Of a stretch of 64,000 nt of DNA, positions 53,486 through 62,880 are shown in pieces. Below the pieces are notes generated by a model. The model did not search any database, was not told the DNA's origin, and worked only from the letters and a program-made list of their open reading frames with translations. A program made the position numbers and the translations under genes. The number at the start of each line of letters is the position of its first letter. Position 1 is the first letter of the stretch. This DNA comes from Rhizobium sp. Pop5 (GTDB lineage Bacteria > Pseudomonadota > Alphaproteobacteria > Rhizobiales > Rhizobiaceae): positions 124,001 through 188,000 of the forward strand of contig NZ_CP099402.1 in the NCBI RefSeq assembly GCF_024721175.1, in the 5' to 3' direction.

Positions 53486-54436
53486 ATGAGCATCGCGATC
53501 ATGCGCAAGGCGCTGACGGGCGTGTCGGGCGTTCCCGTCACGGCCTATGATGGAAACGGCGAAGTCGAGACTCGGATCACCGCGAAGGTCTATGCACGGG
53601 TGGCGGCGGCCGGCATCCACAATATCGTCGCGGCCGGCAATACCGGGGAATTCTATGCCCTGACGCCGCGGGAGATCCGGATCGTCCACGAGGCTGCGGT
53701 GTCGGGCGTTGCCGACAGGGCGCCGGTGACGGCGGCAATCGGCCGGTCGCTGCATGAGGCGGTCGCCATGGCGAGAGATGCGGCCGCGATCGGCGCATCG
53801 GCCGTCATGTCGCATCAGCCCGTCGATCCTTTCGCAGCACCCTCGGCGCAGATCGACTATTTCTGTAATCTCGCCGATGCGTCCACCCTGCCGCTCGTTG
53901 CCTATGTCAGAGCCGAAGGTTTCACCGTCGCCGATATCGTCCGCCTCGCCAACCACGGCAATATTGCCGGCATCAAGTTCGCCACGACGGATCTGATGCT
54001 GCTGTCGCGCGCGATCCCGGCTGCCGATCCGGCCGGCGCGCTGTTCGTCTGCGGCCTGGCGGAAAGCTGGGCGCCGACATTCACCGCGGCCGGCGCACGC
54101 GGCTTCACGTCTGGCCTCGTCAACGTCGCGCCGAAGCTTTCGCTTGCCGTCCACGACGCTCTTGAAAAAGGCGATTTCGCCGCGGCAAGGGCCATCGTCA
54201 ACAAGCTCGAACCCTTCGAGCGGATGCGAACCAAATTCCGTAACGGCGCGAATGTAACCGTCGTGAAAGAAGCCGTCACCTATTCCGGCCTCGATGTCGG
54301 CCCGGTGCGTGTGCCGGGATTGCCGCGGCTCGATGAGCATGACCGCGAAGATCTGCATCTGCTGCTTCGAGGCTGGGAGGCCGAGGGCGACATCGAAACC
54401 CATCGCGGCCAGCAGGACGTCAAGGCGGCCGGCTGA
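53486..54436 (+). CDS. DapA-family dehydratase/aldolase (sugar-acid type)
   Basis: The 316-residue TIM-barrel protein has the DapA family layout: GVSGVPVTAYDGNGEVE at the start, AAGNTGEFYALTPRE (the GNTGE loop), LPLVAYVR with the conserved Tyr, and IAGIKFATTD with the Schiff-base Lys. The GNTGEFYALT version and the sugar-acid neighbours point to 5-keto-4-deoxyglucarate dehydratase or a keto-deoxy aldolase rather than lysine synthesis. It would act after the dehydratase encoded at 43497. It is 32 bp after the lactonase gene. Confidence 0.87.
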   Translation: MSIAIMRKALTGVSGVPVTAYDGNGEVETRITAKVYARVAAAGIHNIVAAGNTGEFYALTPREIRIVHEAAVSGVADRAPVTAAIGRSLHEAVAMARDAAAIGASAVMSHQPVDPFAAPSAQIDYFCNLADASTLPLVAYVRAEGFTVADIVRLANHGNIAGIKFATTDLMLLSRAIPAADPAGALFVCGLAESWAPTFTAAGARGFTSGLVNVAPKLSLAVHDALEKGDFAAARAIVNKLEPFERMRTKFRNGANVTVVKEAVTYSGLDVGPVRVPGLPRLDEHDREDLHLLLRGWEAEGDIETHRGQQDVKAAG

Positions 54437-54499
54437 GTTCGACACTATTTCCGCAAGCAACAGGCGCGGCATGGCGCCACGAGATTGGGAGGTCTTGAG

Positions 54500-56086
54500 A
54501 TGCTGAAACAGCTACTGACGACGATCGCAATGACAGGCGCCTTGATGGCGGCACAGCCGAGCTTAGCCGCCTCGCCGCCCAACATGCTGGTCATCGGCAC
54601 CAATCTCACCGGCATCAGGACGCTCGATCCCGCCCAGAACAATGCCCGCACGGTGTCCGAGCTGATCTCGAACCTCTACGACAACCTCGTGCAATTGTCG
54701 CCCGACGATCTGAAGACGCTGAAGCCGATGCTGGCAACACAGTGGAGCGTCTCCGAAGATGGCAAGATCATCACGCTGACCCTGCGCGACGACGCCCTCT
54801 TCCAGAGCGGCAACAAGGTGACCGCCGAGGATGCGGCCTGGTCGATCCAGCGCGTCATCAAGATGGGTCAGGTCGGCTCCACCGACGTCGCGCTCTGGGG
54901 CTTTACGCCCGAGAATGTCGAGAAGCTCGTTCGGGCCAAGGACGAACAAACGCTCGAGATCGAGCTGCCGCAGGCGGTCAATACCGATCTGGTGCTCTAT
55001 TCGCTGGCCGGCTCGTCGCTTGGCATCGTCGACAAGAAGACGGTGCTGTCGCATGAGGCGAACGGCGATTTCGGCGGCGCCTGGCTCTCGGCCAATTCCG
55101 CCGGCAGCGGCCCGTTCAGCCTGGCGCAGTGGCGGCCGAACGATGTGGCGATCTTCAATGCGCAGCCGAAATATTGGGGCGGCAAGCCGGCCATGGCCCG
55201 CGTCGTTGCCCGCCATATCCCGGAATCCGGCAATCTCAGGCTTCAGCTCGAAGCGGGCGACGTCGATGTCGGCCAGTATGTGGCAAGCGGCGATCTCGAT
55301 GCGCTTTCCACCAACAAGGATATGGTCATCGACAACGTTCCGGGTCTCGGCTTTTACTATATCGCCCTCAACCAGAAAGATCCCGACCTGCAGAAGCCGA
55401 AGGTCCGCGAGGCATTCCAGCACGCCTTCGACTGGAAGGCGATCTCCGGCAACATCATGCGCTATACCGGCTTTCCCTGGCAGTCGATGATCCCGCGCGG
55501 CATGATCGGCGCTCCCGGGGAGGCCGCGGCCCGCTACGATTACGATCCGGCCAAGGCCAAACAGCTGCTGGCGGAGGCCGGATATCCCAATGGGCTGAAA
55601 AAGGTGCTCAATCCGTCGGGAGCCCCAACTCTGCCCTTCGCGGAAGCGCTGCAGGCAAGCGCGCGGGCCGCCGGCCTCGATCTCGATCTCGTGCCCGGCG
55701 AGTTCACGCCCGCCTTCCGCGAGCGCAAATTCGAAGTGCTGCTCGGCAATTCCGGCGCCCGCCTGCCCGACCCCTTCGCTGTCGCCACGCAATATGCCTT
55801 CAACCCCAACAACAGCGACGAGGCGCGCCTCGGCAGCTACTATCTCTGGCGCACGGGCATGAAGGTGGACGAGCTCAACACGCTCATCGACCAATCGATG
55901 AAGGAGCGCGACACGGAAAAGCGCACCGACATCTTCAAGAAGATGGATGGCATCTACGCCGGCATGGCCTCGCCGCTCGTCATCTTCTTCCAGCGAACCG
56001 ACCCCTATGTCATGCGCGCCAACGTCAAGAACTATCACGGGCACACGACATGGTCGACGCGCTGGCATGACGTGACCAAGGAGTAG
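54500..56086 (+). CDS. Dpp/Opp-type ABC substrate-binding protein (second system)
   Basis: The 528-residue SBP_bac_5 protein has a Sec signal (MLKQLLTTIAMTGALMAAQPSLAAS). Its features are LDPAQNNARTVSELISNLYDNLVQL, then ATQWSVSEDGKIITLTLRDDALFQSGNKVTAEDAAWSIQRV, and VREAFQHAFDWKAISG. It is of normal dipeptide-binder length. It is unrelated in detail to the 645-residue binding protein of the divergent block, so the two importers probably take different but related substrates. ATG 54500 follows GGGAGG at 7 bp. Confidence 0.92.
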   Translation: MLKQLLTTIAMTGALMAAQPSLAASPPNMLVIGTNLTGIRTLDPAQNNARTVSELISNLYDNLVQLSPDDLKTLKPMLATQWSVSEDGKIITLTLRDDALFQSGNKVTAEDAAWSIQRVIKMGQVGSTDVALWGFTPENVEKLVRAKDEQTLEIELPQAVNTDLVLYSLAGSSLGIVDKKTVLSHEANGDFGGAWLSANSAGSGPFSLAQWRPNDVAIFNAQPKYWGGKPAMARVVARHIPESGNLRLQLEAGDVDVGQYVASGDLDALSTNKDMVIDNVPGLGFYYIALNQKDPDLQKPKVREAFQHAFDWKAISGNIMRYTGFPWQSMIPRGMIGAPGEAAARYDYDPAKAKQLLAEAGYPNGLKKVLNPSGAPTLPFAEALQASARAAGLDLDLVPGEFTPAFRERKFEVLLGNSGARLPDPFAVATQYAFNPNNSDEARLGSYYLWRTGMKVDELNTLIDQSMKERDTEKRTDIFKKMDGIYAGMASPLVIFFQRTDPYVMRANVKNYHGHTTWSTRWHDVTKE

Positions 56087-57186
56087 TGCGCGTGGCGAGC
56101 GCCGATCTGACATCGAAGGGGCAGGCAAGCCGCCAGTCGGGGAGCGCGTTCGCTGAGGCGGCCCCGCACCCGTTGCTGAGCCTGTTGCGGCGTCTGGCCG
56201 GACGTGTGGTGGCCGTCGTCACGACATTGCTCGGCCTGCTCTTCCTGACCTTCTCGATGGGCCGCCTGCTGCCTGCCGACCCGGTGCTTGCTATCACCGG
56301 GGCGGAGGTCAGCAAGGAGGTTTACGATCGCGTCTACAACGAGCTGGGGCTCGGAGAACCGATCTGGATGCAGTTCCTCTCCTATGTCGGGAAGATCGCG
56401 ACGGGAGACCTTGGCACCTCGGCAACGACCGGCCAGCCGATCCTCACCGATCTGATGACGATTTTTCCCGCGACGATCGAGCTTGCGGTTATCGCCATGA
56501 TCATCGGGGCGGTCGTCGGCATTCCCTTGGGCATCACGGCTGCGGTCAGGCGCGGGACGATCATCGACCATATCGCCCGGATCGTCGCCCTTGCCGGCCA
56601 TTCCATCCCGATCTTCTGGACCGGCCTGATGGCGCTATTCGTTTTCTATGCCAAGCTCAAGCTCGTCGGCGCATCGGGTCGGATCGACGTCTTCTACGAA
56701 GGCCTCGTTACGCCGATGACCGGCTTTCTGCTGATCGACGCCGCACTCCAGGGCCAATGGGATGTGTTTTATAACGCGCTCGGCCATATCATCCTGCCGG
56801 CGGCGATCCTCGGCTATTACTCGGTCGCCTATATCAGCCGCATGTCGCGGAGCTTCATGCTGGAGCAACTGAGCCAGGAATATATCGTCACCGCCCGGGC
56901 CAAGGGGCTCGGCACCCGCAAGGTCGTCTGGCGCCATGCCTTCCGGAACATCCGCGTGCAGCTTCTGACGATCCTGGCGCTGACCTTCGGCGGGCTGCTC
57001 GAAGGGGCGGTGCTGATCGAGACGGTGTTCGGCTGGCCGGGGCTCGGCCAGTACCTGACGCGCGGGCTGCAGATGAACGACATGAACGTCGTGATGGGCT
57101 CGGTGCTGACGATCGGCGCCGTCTTCCTGACGATCAATATCCTGTCCGACGTCCTCTATCGCATCCTTGATCCGAGAACACGGTGA
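56086..57186 (+). CDS. Dpp/Opp-type ABC permease (B subunit, second system)
   Basis: The 366-residue permease has an N-terminal cytoplasmic leader rich in Ser and Ala, then six membrane segments starting VVAVVTTLLGLLFLTFSMGRLLPADPVLAITG. The EAA loop reads LSQEYIVTARAKGLGTRKVVWRHAFRNIRVQL. The start is not clear: GTG 56086 shares a base with the preceding stop, and GTG 56092 is also in frame. The C subunit follows after 4 bp. Confidence 0.88.
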   Translation: MRVASADLTSKGQASRQSGSAFAEAAPHPLLSLLRRLAGRVVAVVTTLLGLLFLTFSMGRLLPADPVLAITGAEVSKEVYDRVYNELGLGEPIWMQFLSYVGKIATGDLGTSATTGQPILTDLMTIFPATIELAVIAMIIGAVVGIPLGITAAVRRGTIIDHIARIVALAGHSIPIFWTGLMALFVFYAKLKLVGASGRIDVFYEGLVTPMTGFLLIDAALQGQWDVFYNALGHIILPAAILGYYSVAYISRMSRSFMLEQLSQEYIVTARAKGLGTRKVVWRHAFRNIRVQLLTILALTFGGLLEGAVLIETVFGWPGLGQYLTRGLQMNDMNVVMGSVLTIGAVFLTINILSDVLYRILDPRTR

Positions 57187-57190
57187 CGCC

Positions 57191-58126
57191 ATGACGATCT
57201 CCACCGAAGACGCAGACAGCATCCAGGCCGGCGGGTTGCGCAAATGGCTGCTCGCGCCCGAGCCTCAAGGCTGGTTTCAGTCGTCGGCCCAGCAGGTCCA
57301 TCAGGGCTGGCTGAAGTTCAGTCTGCACCCGCTCGGCCTTGCCGGCCTCGTCATCATCCTGCTCCTGATCGCCGTGGCGACGGCTGCCCCCTTGCTCACG
57401 AGCTACGATCCAATCGTTCAGGATATGGCCGGTCGGCTTGCGCCGCCCTCGGCTGCCCATTGGCTCGGCACCGACAATTTTGGCCGCGATGTCTTCTCCC
57501 GGGTGATCTACGGCGCCCGTACGACGCTCTACATCATCGTGCTCGTCACGATCATCGTGGCACCCCTCGGCCTGTTGATCGGCACCGTCTCAGGCTATTT
57601 CGGCGGCATTGTCGATGAAATCCTGATGCGCATCACCGATATCTTCCTCTCGTTTCCCGGGCTGGTGCTGGCGCTCGGTTTTGCCGCCGCCCTCGGCCCC
57701 GGCACCACCAATGCGATCATCGCCATTTCGCTGACGGCCTGGCCGCCGATCGCGCGGCTGGCGCGCGCCGAGACGCTCAGCCTGCGCAAGGCGGACTACA
57801 TCGCCGCGGTGCGCCTGCAGGGTGCAAGCGCCATTGCGATCATCACCCGCCACATCCTGCCGATGTGCATTCCCTCGGTGATCGTCCGCGTCACCCTCAA
57901 CATGGCCGGCATCATCATCACCGCGGCCGGTCTCGGCTTCCTCGGCCTCGGCGCCCAGCCGCCATGGCCGGAATGGGGCTCGATGGCCGCGAGCGGGCGC
58001 GAGTTCATGCTCGATAGCCCCTGGGTAATCGCCGCGCCGGGCATCGCCATCGCGCTCGTCAGCCTCGCCTTCAATCTCGTCGGCGATACGCTGCGCGATG
58101 TCCTTGATCCCAGGGGGGCGGAATGA
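57191..58126 (+). CDS. Dpp/Opp-type ABC permease (C subunit, second system)
   Basis: The 311-residue permease shows the OppC_N region and the motif LGTDNFGRDVFSRVIYGARTTLYI. The EAA loop is KADYIAAVRLQGASAIAIITRHILPMCIPSVIVRV. Six membrane segments are visible. ATG 57191 is chosen because it lies right after the previous stop and gives the normal head. The stop overlaps the ATPase start (ATGA-type, 58123). Confidence 0.92.
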   Translation: MTISTEDADSIQAGGLRKWLLAPEPQGWFQSSAQQVHQGWLKFSLHPLGLAGLVIILLLIAVATAAPLLTSYDPIVQDMAGRLAPPSAAHWLGTDNFGRDVFSRVIYGARTTLYIIVLVTIIVAPLGLLIGTVSGYFGGIVDEILMRITDIFLSFPGLVLALGFAAALGPGTTNAIIAISLTAWPPIARLARAETLSLRKADYIAAVRLQGASAIAIITRHILPMCIPSVIVRVTLNMAGIIITAAGLGFLGLGAQPPWPEWGSMAASGREFMLDSPWVIAAPGIAIALVSLAFNLVGDTLRDVLDPRGAE

Positions 58127-58977
58127 CCGAGCTGATCGATATTCAGAACCTCGAAATCGCCTTCGGCGGCGGCCAGGTGCGGGCCGTGCGCGGCGTAAGC
58201 TTCACGCTCGGGCAGGAAAAACTCGGCATCGTCGGCGAATCCGGATCGGGAAAATCCACCGTCGGCCGCGCAATCATGAAGCTTTTGCCGCCGACGGCAA
58301 ACGTCAGCGCCGAGCGGATGCGCTTTCGCGATGTCGATCTGCTCAAGGCGAACGAGAGAACGATGATGACGATCCGGGGACGGCGGATCGGGCTGATCCT
58401 GCAGGACCCGAAATATTCGCTCAATCCGGTCATGCGGATCGGCGAGCAGATCGCCGAAACCTACCGCTTCCATCATCCCAAGGTGAGCGCCAAAAAGACC
58501 TATGCCCACGCGCTCGACATGCTCGAAGCCGTCCAGATTCGCGATCCCGAGCGCGTCGCCCGCCTCTACCCGCATGAAATATCTGGCGGGATGGGCCAAC
58601 GGGTGATGATCGCCATGATGCTGATCGCCGAGCCCGAAGTGCTGATCGCTGACGAGCCGACGTCGGCGCTCGACGTGACGGTCAGGCTCGAAATCCTGGC
58701 CTTGCTCGATGAACTCGTGCTCCGCCGCAATCTCGGCCTGATCTTCATCAGCCACGATCTCAACCTCATCCGCAATTTCTGCGACCGCGTCCTCATCATG
58801 TATGCGGGCCGCGTCGTGGAGGTGCTCGAGGCGCGCGATCTCGACAAGGCGAGGCACCCCTATACGCAGGGGCTGCTGGCATCGCTGCCAAGGATCGAGG
58901 ACCCGCCCGCCCGGCTGCCGATCCTGAAGCGCGATCCCGCCTGGCTTGACGACTTCGCATTGGAGGCGCAGCGGTGA
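58123..58977 (+). CDS. Dpp/Opp-type ABC ATPase (D subunit, second system)
   Basis: The 284-residue ATPase has Walker [10 protein letters not shown], the Q-loop [15 protein letters not shown], signature ISGGMGQRV, Walker [15 protein letters not shown] and H-loop FISHDLNLI. The tail [14 protein letters not shown] is the oligopeptide-type extension. Signature GGMGQ in place of GGMRQ is a small deviation also seen in intact proteins. Here D and F are separate genes, unlike the fused pair of the divergent block. Confidence 0.93.
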   Translation: MTELIDIQNLEIAFGGGQVRAVRGVSFTLGQEKLGIVGESGSGKSTVGRAIMKLLPPTANVSAERMRFRDVDLLKANERTMMTIRGRRIGLILQDPKYSLNPVMRIGEQIAETYRFHHPKVSAKKTYAHALDMLEAVQIRDPERVARLYPHEISGGMGQRVMIAMMLIAEPEVLIADEPTSALDVTVRLEILALLDELVLRRNLGLIFISHDLNLIRNFCDRVLIMYAGRVVEVLEARDLDKARHPYTQGLLASLPRIEDPPARLPILKRDPAWLDDFALEAQR

Positions 58978-59720
58978 TCAGCATAGACAATCTCACCATC
59001 CGCTTCGGGCACGGCCAGCGGCCTGTCGTCAGGGACGTCAATCTCGCCATCGAACAGGGGACGGCCTTCGGCCTGGTCGGCGAATCCGGCTGCGGCAAAT
59101 CCACCGTTCTGAGGGCGCTCTCCGGCCTCAACGCCAATTATGACGGGCAGATCGCGCTCGACGGCGAAAGGCTGGACCAGCAGCGCAGCCGGCCGTTCTT
59201 TCGCCGGGTGCAGATGGTATTCCAGGACCCCTATGGGTCGCTCCATCCACGCAAGACCATCCGCTCGCAATTGCAGGAGCCGCTGCGCAATCAGGGGCTG
59301 GACAGGAATTCCGTCGATGTGAATGCCACGCTGCGATCGGTCGGCCTCGATCCGGCGCTGAGCTACAGGTTTCCGCATCAGCTCTCCGGCGGGCAGCGGC
59401 AGCGCGTGGCGATTGCCCGCGCCTTGATGCTGAACCCCGACGTCCTGCTTCTCGACGAGCCGACATCGGCACTCGACGTCTCGGTGCAGGCCGAAATCCT
59501 CAATCTGCTGCAAGACCTGCGCAAGGAGCGAGGCCTCACCTATCTCCTCGTCAGCCACGACCTCGCCGTCGTCTCCCACATGTGCAGCCGCGTCGCCATC
59601 ATGAAAGCGGGCGAGATCGTCGAAGAGGTCGAGATCGAGGCCCTGCGAAAGGGCGCGGTCGAACATCCCTATTCGCAGCGGCTGCTGCGGGCGAGCCGGA
59701 TGTATGGTAAGGCATCATAA
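58974..59720 (+). CDS. Dpp/Opp-type ABC ATPase (F subunit, second system)
   Basis: The 248-residue ATPase has Walker A GESGCGKST, Q-loop FQDPYGSLHPRKTI, signature LSGGQRQRVA, Walker [15 protein letters not shown] and H-loop LVSHDLAVV. It is short at the C-terminus compared with typical DppF proteins (about 320 residues) and lacks part of the oligopeptide extension. It overlaps the D gene by 4 bp and closes the plus-strand block. Confidence 0.92.
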   Translation: MISIDNLTIRFGHGQRPVVRDVNLAIEQGTAFGLVGESGCGKSTVLRALSGLNANYDGQIALDGERLDQQRSRPFFRRVQMVFQDPYGSLHPRKTIRSQLQEPLRNQGLDRNSVDVNATLRSVGLDPALSYRFPHQLSGGQRQRVAIARALMLNPDVLLLDEPTSALDVSVQAEILNLLQDLRKERGLTYLLVSHDLAVVSHMCSRVAIMKAGEIVEEVEIEALRKGAVEHPYSQRLLRASRMYGKAS

Positions 59721-59792
59721 GAATGGCGGCTTCCGCGTCTTTGGCGTTTTGGCTCCCTACTCTCGAATTTATGACAACGGCTCCACGCGCCG

Positions 59793-59820
59793 TTGCCGGC
59801 TTAATTCAATTCATGATAAT
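59793..59820 (+). promoter_or_regulatory. Promoter before the ParB-like gene
   Basis: A -35 TTGCCG (59793-59798) and -10 GATAAT (59815-59820) with a 16-bp spacer lie 34 bp before the ATG at 59854. The local DNA is much more AT-rich than the preceding ABC operon, marking a change of origin. Confidence 0.55.
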
Positions 59821-59853
59821 GTCTTTCATCGCGAATTGAGGTTGCCGCTGTCG

Positions 59854-60252
59854 ATGCGGTTTTTCTTTCCACAATTTCCAGCCGAATTCGAAATTCCTGA
59901 TGACTGGTGGACTGATGCCGGCATGGCAGGCTTCATGCCATCGGCGCCGACGTACTTAGCGGAGGATGCAGCCTCTTGCGCGATCTCGCTACGGGACATT
60001 GCGCCGCCCTTTCGTAATGCGACGACGCCAAAGGATTTCCGTGGGTTTGACCGCGTGCGCATGGTCAGCGTGTTGACTGCCATTTCCAACGGCACCTCGT
60101 TGCCGCCGGTGAGCCTGATTGCAATTCCGAAATTCGACGCACTCTACAGGCCTTATAGCTTTGGCCTGCTGGACGGCATGCATCGCTTCTTCGGCTCAAT
60201 CGCCGCAGGGTTTGATGCAATTCCGTCCACGGTGCGCGAGCCCTTCCAATGA
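59854..60252 (+). CDS. Small ParB-like (sulfiredoxin-fold) protein
   Basis: The 132-residue product holds a compact ParB/Srx-like core: DFRGFDRVRMVSVLTAISNGTSLPPVSLIAI, then FGLLDGMHRFFGSIAAGFDAIPSTV. The LLDGMHRF...AAGFDAIP part matches the DG-H-R and aG...iP pattern of ParB nuclease-like domains. There is no helix-turn-helix. Such stand-alone domains occur in phage and mobile-element genes. The start at 59854 is chosen; the open frame reaches upstream into the promoter. It overlaps the integrase remnant by 4 bp. Function is unknown. Confidence 0.6.
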   Translation: MRFFFPQFPAEFEIPDDWWTDAGMAGFMPSAPTYLAEDAASCAISLRDIAPPFRNATTPKDFRGFDRVRMVSVLTAISNGTSLPPVSLIAIPKFDALYRPYSFGLLDGMHRFFGSIAAGFDAIPSTVREPFQ

Positions 60253-60419
60253 AAGAACTAACCATCATTAATGCCGAAACACCCCTGCCATCACTGATTG
60301 CCAGCGCCGGCGATCGCACGGCGTACCACTTCCTGGAATTCTTCACCGCCCAGATCCGCAACCCGAATACGCGACGAGCCTATGCGCAATTCCTACCGCT
60401 TCAAATCATTCGGCTTTAA
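60249..60419 (+). pseudogene. Tyrosine recombinase N-terminal remnant
   Basis: A 56-codon frame reads HFLEFFTAQIRNPNTRRAYAQFL, the SAM-like core-binding domain of phage-type integrases. It then stops at 60417-60419 without the catalytic domain. The ATG overlaps the stop of the ParB-like gene (ATGA), so the two were once translationally coupled. Similarity breaks after about residue 48, and nothing of the Arg-His-Tyr catalytic part is found downstream. This is a trace of a lost mobile element. Confidence 0.72.
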
Positions 60420-60493
60420 CCCAAAGCAGTCGGAATGCATTTCAGCATCATCGAATGCTTGACATCGGCAGTGTTAAAGCCGAAGCCGCAGTC

Positions 60494-60517
60494 GGCCGCG
60501 CGTGCGCGGCCGTTTTT
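60494..60517 (+). terminator. Rho-independent terminator downstream of the integrase remnant
   Basis: GGCCGCGC, a 2-base loop (GT) and GCGCGGCC form a perfect 8-bp stem (60494-60511), followed by GTTTTTG. It lies 75 bp after the integrase remnant stop and 15 bp before the EamA start, so it may also act as a leader attenuator for that gene. Confidence 0.75.
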
Positions 60518-60531
60518 GCGAGGATTCGGGA

Positions 60532-61449
60532 ATGAAGACCAAGACGGCCGTCGCCGGTGCCGGAAACCTGATCCTGATCGGCGTCCTTCTGATGCTGCTC
60601 GGCGATCTGCTCTTTGCGCTGAACGATGCGATGGGCAAGTGGCTGGTGGCGAGCTTTGCAGTCGGCCAGGTGCTGGTGATCCGCTCGGTCGGGGCCTTCA
60701 TCGTGCTCGGGCCGCTGATCGCGCGGCAAGGGCCGATGGCCTTGTTCCGCGTCGAGCAGAAGGGACTTCAGTTCATGCGGGTCGCCATGGCGACCGGCGA
60801 TGTTGCACTGTTCTATGCTGCCGTCGCCTATCTGCCGCTCGCCGACGTCATGACCTTCTACATGGCCGGGCCGATCTACATCGCCGCGCTCTCGCATTTC
60901 TTTCTCGGAGAAAAGATCGGCTGGCGCCGTTGGCTCGCCGTTCTGATCGGCTTCGCCGGCGTCGTCATTGCGCTGCGTCCATCCACGGCGATGTTCTCGC
61001 TTCCGTCGCTCTTCGGCCTTGCCGGCAGCTTCTCCTTCGCGCTGTCACTTGTCATGAGCCGCTATCTGCGCTCGACCAGCGACACGACGCTCGTCACATG
61101 GCAGACGATCGCTGCTCTTGCCACCGGCATCGTGCTCAGCATCGGCCACTGGCAACCGGCAGCACCCATCGATTGGTCCGGCATGCTGCTGCTCGGCGTC
61201 GTCGCCACCTGCGCGCATCTGCTCATCACCCGCTCGCTGAAGCTCGCTCCGGCATCGCTGCTGGCGCCGCTGCAGTATACGCTGCTGCTCTGGGCGATCA
61301 TCCTCGGCTACATCTTCTTCAACGACATTCCCGACACTCAGCTCATCATCGGTGCGGCAATCATCGTCTTCGCCGGCCTCTTCATCTTCCACCGGAAGAA
61401 TCTGAAGGAGACGGTTCCAGCCGAGGCCGTGCCGCCGGACGGGCATTGA
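60532..61449 (+). CDS. EamA-family (DMT) transporter
   Basis: The 305-residue membrane protein has ten hydrophobic segments in two EamA repeats (MLLGDLLFALNDAMGKWLVASFAVGQVLVIRS at the start, GSFSFALSLVMSRYLRSTSDTTLVTWQ in the second repeat). The motif APLQYTLLLWAIILGYIFFNDIPD is typical of the S-adenosylmethionine/riboflavin-like DMT subgroup. Substrate is unknown. ATG 60532 follows AGGATTCGGG; the 10 extra upstream residues encode the terminator stem and are unlikely. Confidence 0.9.
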   Translation: MKTKTAVAGAGNLILIGVLLMLLGDLLFALNDAMGKWLVASFAVGQVLVIRSVGAFIVLGPLIARQGPMALFRVEQKGLQFMRVAMATGDVALFYAAVAYLPLADVMTFYMAGPIYIAALSHFFLGEKIGWRRWLAVLIGFAGVVIALRPSTAMFSLPSLFGLAGSFSFALSLVMSRYLRSTSDTTLVTWQTIAALATGIVLSIGHWQPAAPIDWSGMLLLGVVATCAHLLITRSLKLAPASLLAPLQYTLLLWAIILGYIFFNDIPDTQLIIGAAIIVFAGLFIFHRKNLKETVPAEAVPPDGH

Positions 61450-61772
61450 GAGACGAGCCGGATCGGCATTCAGGAATGCGTCCTGCCGGGAAGGATCATC
61501 TCTTGCTGGCGCCGCTCCGACGGGCACGAACAAACCGCGCCCGGATATTTTCGACTATCGTCCGCTCGTAAGACTCTTTGTGTTTTGTCCGGTGCGGACT
61601 GGACAAGCGTCCTCAGTTCAAGACAGATTGTTCGCCATCCCCCCCGTCACGGGAGCCAGACGATCCCGAGCATCGACAATGCGTCTCCGGATAGAGACGC
61701 CTTCTCGACCCTCGTCACATGTCTGGAACATCGAAATCATCGATTGACCTTCAACAAGGATGGGAAGGCGTC
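61450..61772. other. Intergenic stretch of about 320 bp
   Basis: No gene or clear structure is seen. The composition is less GC-rich toward 61560-61760, which probably includes the promoter of the DUF4105 gene; AAGGATGGGAAGG lies before its ATG. Confidence 0.4.
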
Positions 61773-62843
61773 ATGAGTTTCAACAACAGCCAAAGTGCGT
61801 CAAGATCCGCGGGTCGCGGGCCGCGGCAAGCGCCCCTCCCCGTTCGGATAATGTTTCGGGCTGCAAAGGCTGTCTTCGGCTTAGCGTTTCTGCTGGCGAC
61901 CTTGTGGGCCTCTCTCGCGCTATTCTACCGTCTGCCGGATCCCCCGCCGATAGGAGGGGTCGCGGCAGGAGTCCTCGCGCTGGTCGGCATTGCCGCGGTA
62001 ATTTCCATGATCTGGAAGCCGCGCCTCATTGTTATCCTTCCTTTCGTCCTATGCTTTGTCGGCATCGTGGCGTGGTGGAACTCGATCGAGCCCCCCGTCA
62101 CAGCCAACTGGGCAGGAGACGTCGCCAGGCAGGTGACCGGAACGGTCGACGGCAACATCCTCACGCTGACCGACGTCAGAAATTTTGCCTGGAAAACGGA
62201 TGGCGGTTTTGTGGAGAAATGGGAGACGCGCACCTACGACCTGAACAAGCTCAGGAGCCTCGATTTGTTCATGTCCTATTGGGCGGGGCCGGAAATGGCA
62301 CACATGATCCTGAGTTTCGGGTTCGATGACGATCAATACCTGGCATGGTCGATTGAAGTGCGGAGAACGGCCGGGGGCAAATTCTCTCCGGTCGGCGACC
62401 TCTTCAAAAGCAATCCCCTCGTCATCATCGCCGCTGCCGAAAGCGACGTCATTCGTGTCCGATCCGAAATACGCGGCGAGGACGTCCAGCTCTTTCGCAT
62501 GCGAGTTCCGCCGGCCAATGCCGCACGGCTTCTCCTGCAATATGTGAGCGATGCGAACACGCTCGCCGAACACCCGCGCTTCTACAACTCGCTCACCACC
62601 AACTGCACCACGACTGCCGCCAAAATGATGCGGGCCGTCGGAGCAACATTTCCGTTCGATTGGCGGCTGATCGTGAACGGTTACCTTCCGGAATTCGCCT
62701 ATGACCGAAAAGCGCTCGACATGAAGCTGCCTTTTGAGGAGCTGAAAGCGGCAGCGCATATCGCTGCACGGGCAAAAGGTGCCGGCGCTTCCGAGGATTT
62801 TTCCAAAGCGATCCGTGAGGGTGTGCCGTCACCGCTCGATTGA
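61773..62843 (+). CDS. DUF4105 membrane protein (Lnb N-terminal periplasmic domain type)
   Basis: The 356-residue protein has a short cytoplasmic head, three membrane segments (about residues 30-110) and a large periplasmic DUF4105 domain. The domain shows VTGTVDGNILTLTDVRNFAWKTDG, WAGPEMAHMILSFGFDDDQYLAWSIEVRR and FYNSLTTNCTTTAAKMM, where the NCTT cysteine and the AHxxLSFGF His suggest a Cys/His catalytic pair. Related domains occur in Lnb lipoprotein transacylases, so a lipoprotein or lipid acyl role is possible. ATG 61773 is chosen over 61719 because of the ribosome site. Confidence 0.85.
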   Translation: MSFNNSQSASRSAGRGPRQAPLPVRIMFRAAKAVFGLAFLLATLWASLALFYRLPDPPPIGGVAAGVLALVGIAAVISMIWKPRLIVILPFVLCFVGIVAWWNSIEPPVTANWAGDVARQVTGTVDGNILTLTDVRNFAWKTDGGFVEKWETRTYDLNKLRSLDLFMSYWAGPEMAHMILSFGFDDDQYLAWSIEVRRTAGGKFSPVGDLFKSNPLVIIAAAESDVIRVRSEIRGEDVQLFRMRVPPANAARLLLQYVSDANTLAEHPRFYNSLTTNCTTTAAKMMRAVGATFPFDWRLIVNGYLPEFAYDRKALDMKLPFEELKAAAHIAARAKGAGASEDFSKAIREGVPSPLD

Positions 62844-62880
62844 ACGGCGCATCGGCCCCGAAAGTTGGAACCGACGGCGT

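Noticed and set aside
54563..56128. A 521-codon open frame on the minus strand
   Set aside because: It is the shadow of the binding-protein gene at 54500-56086, which has a signal peptide and family motifs.
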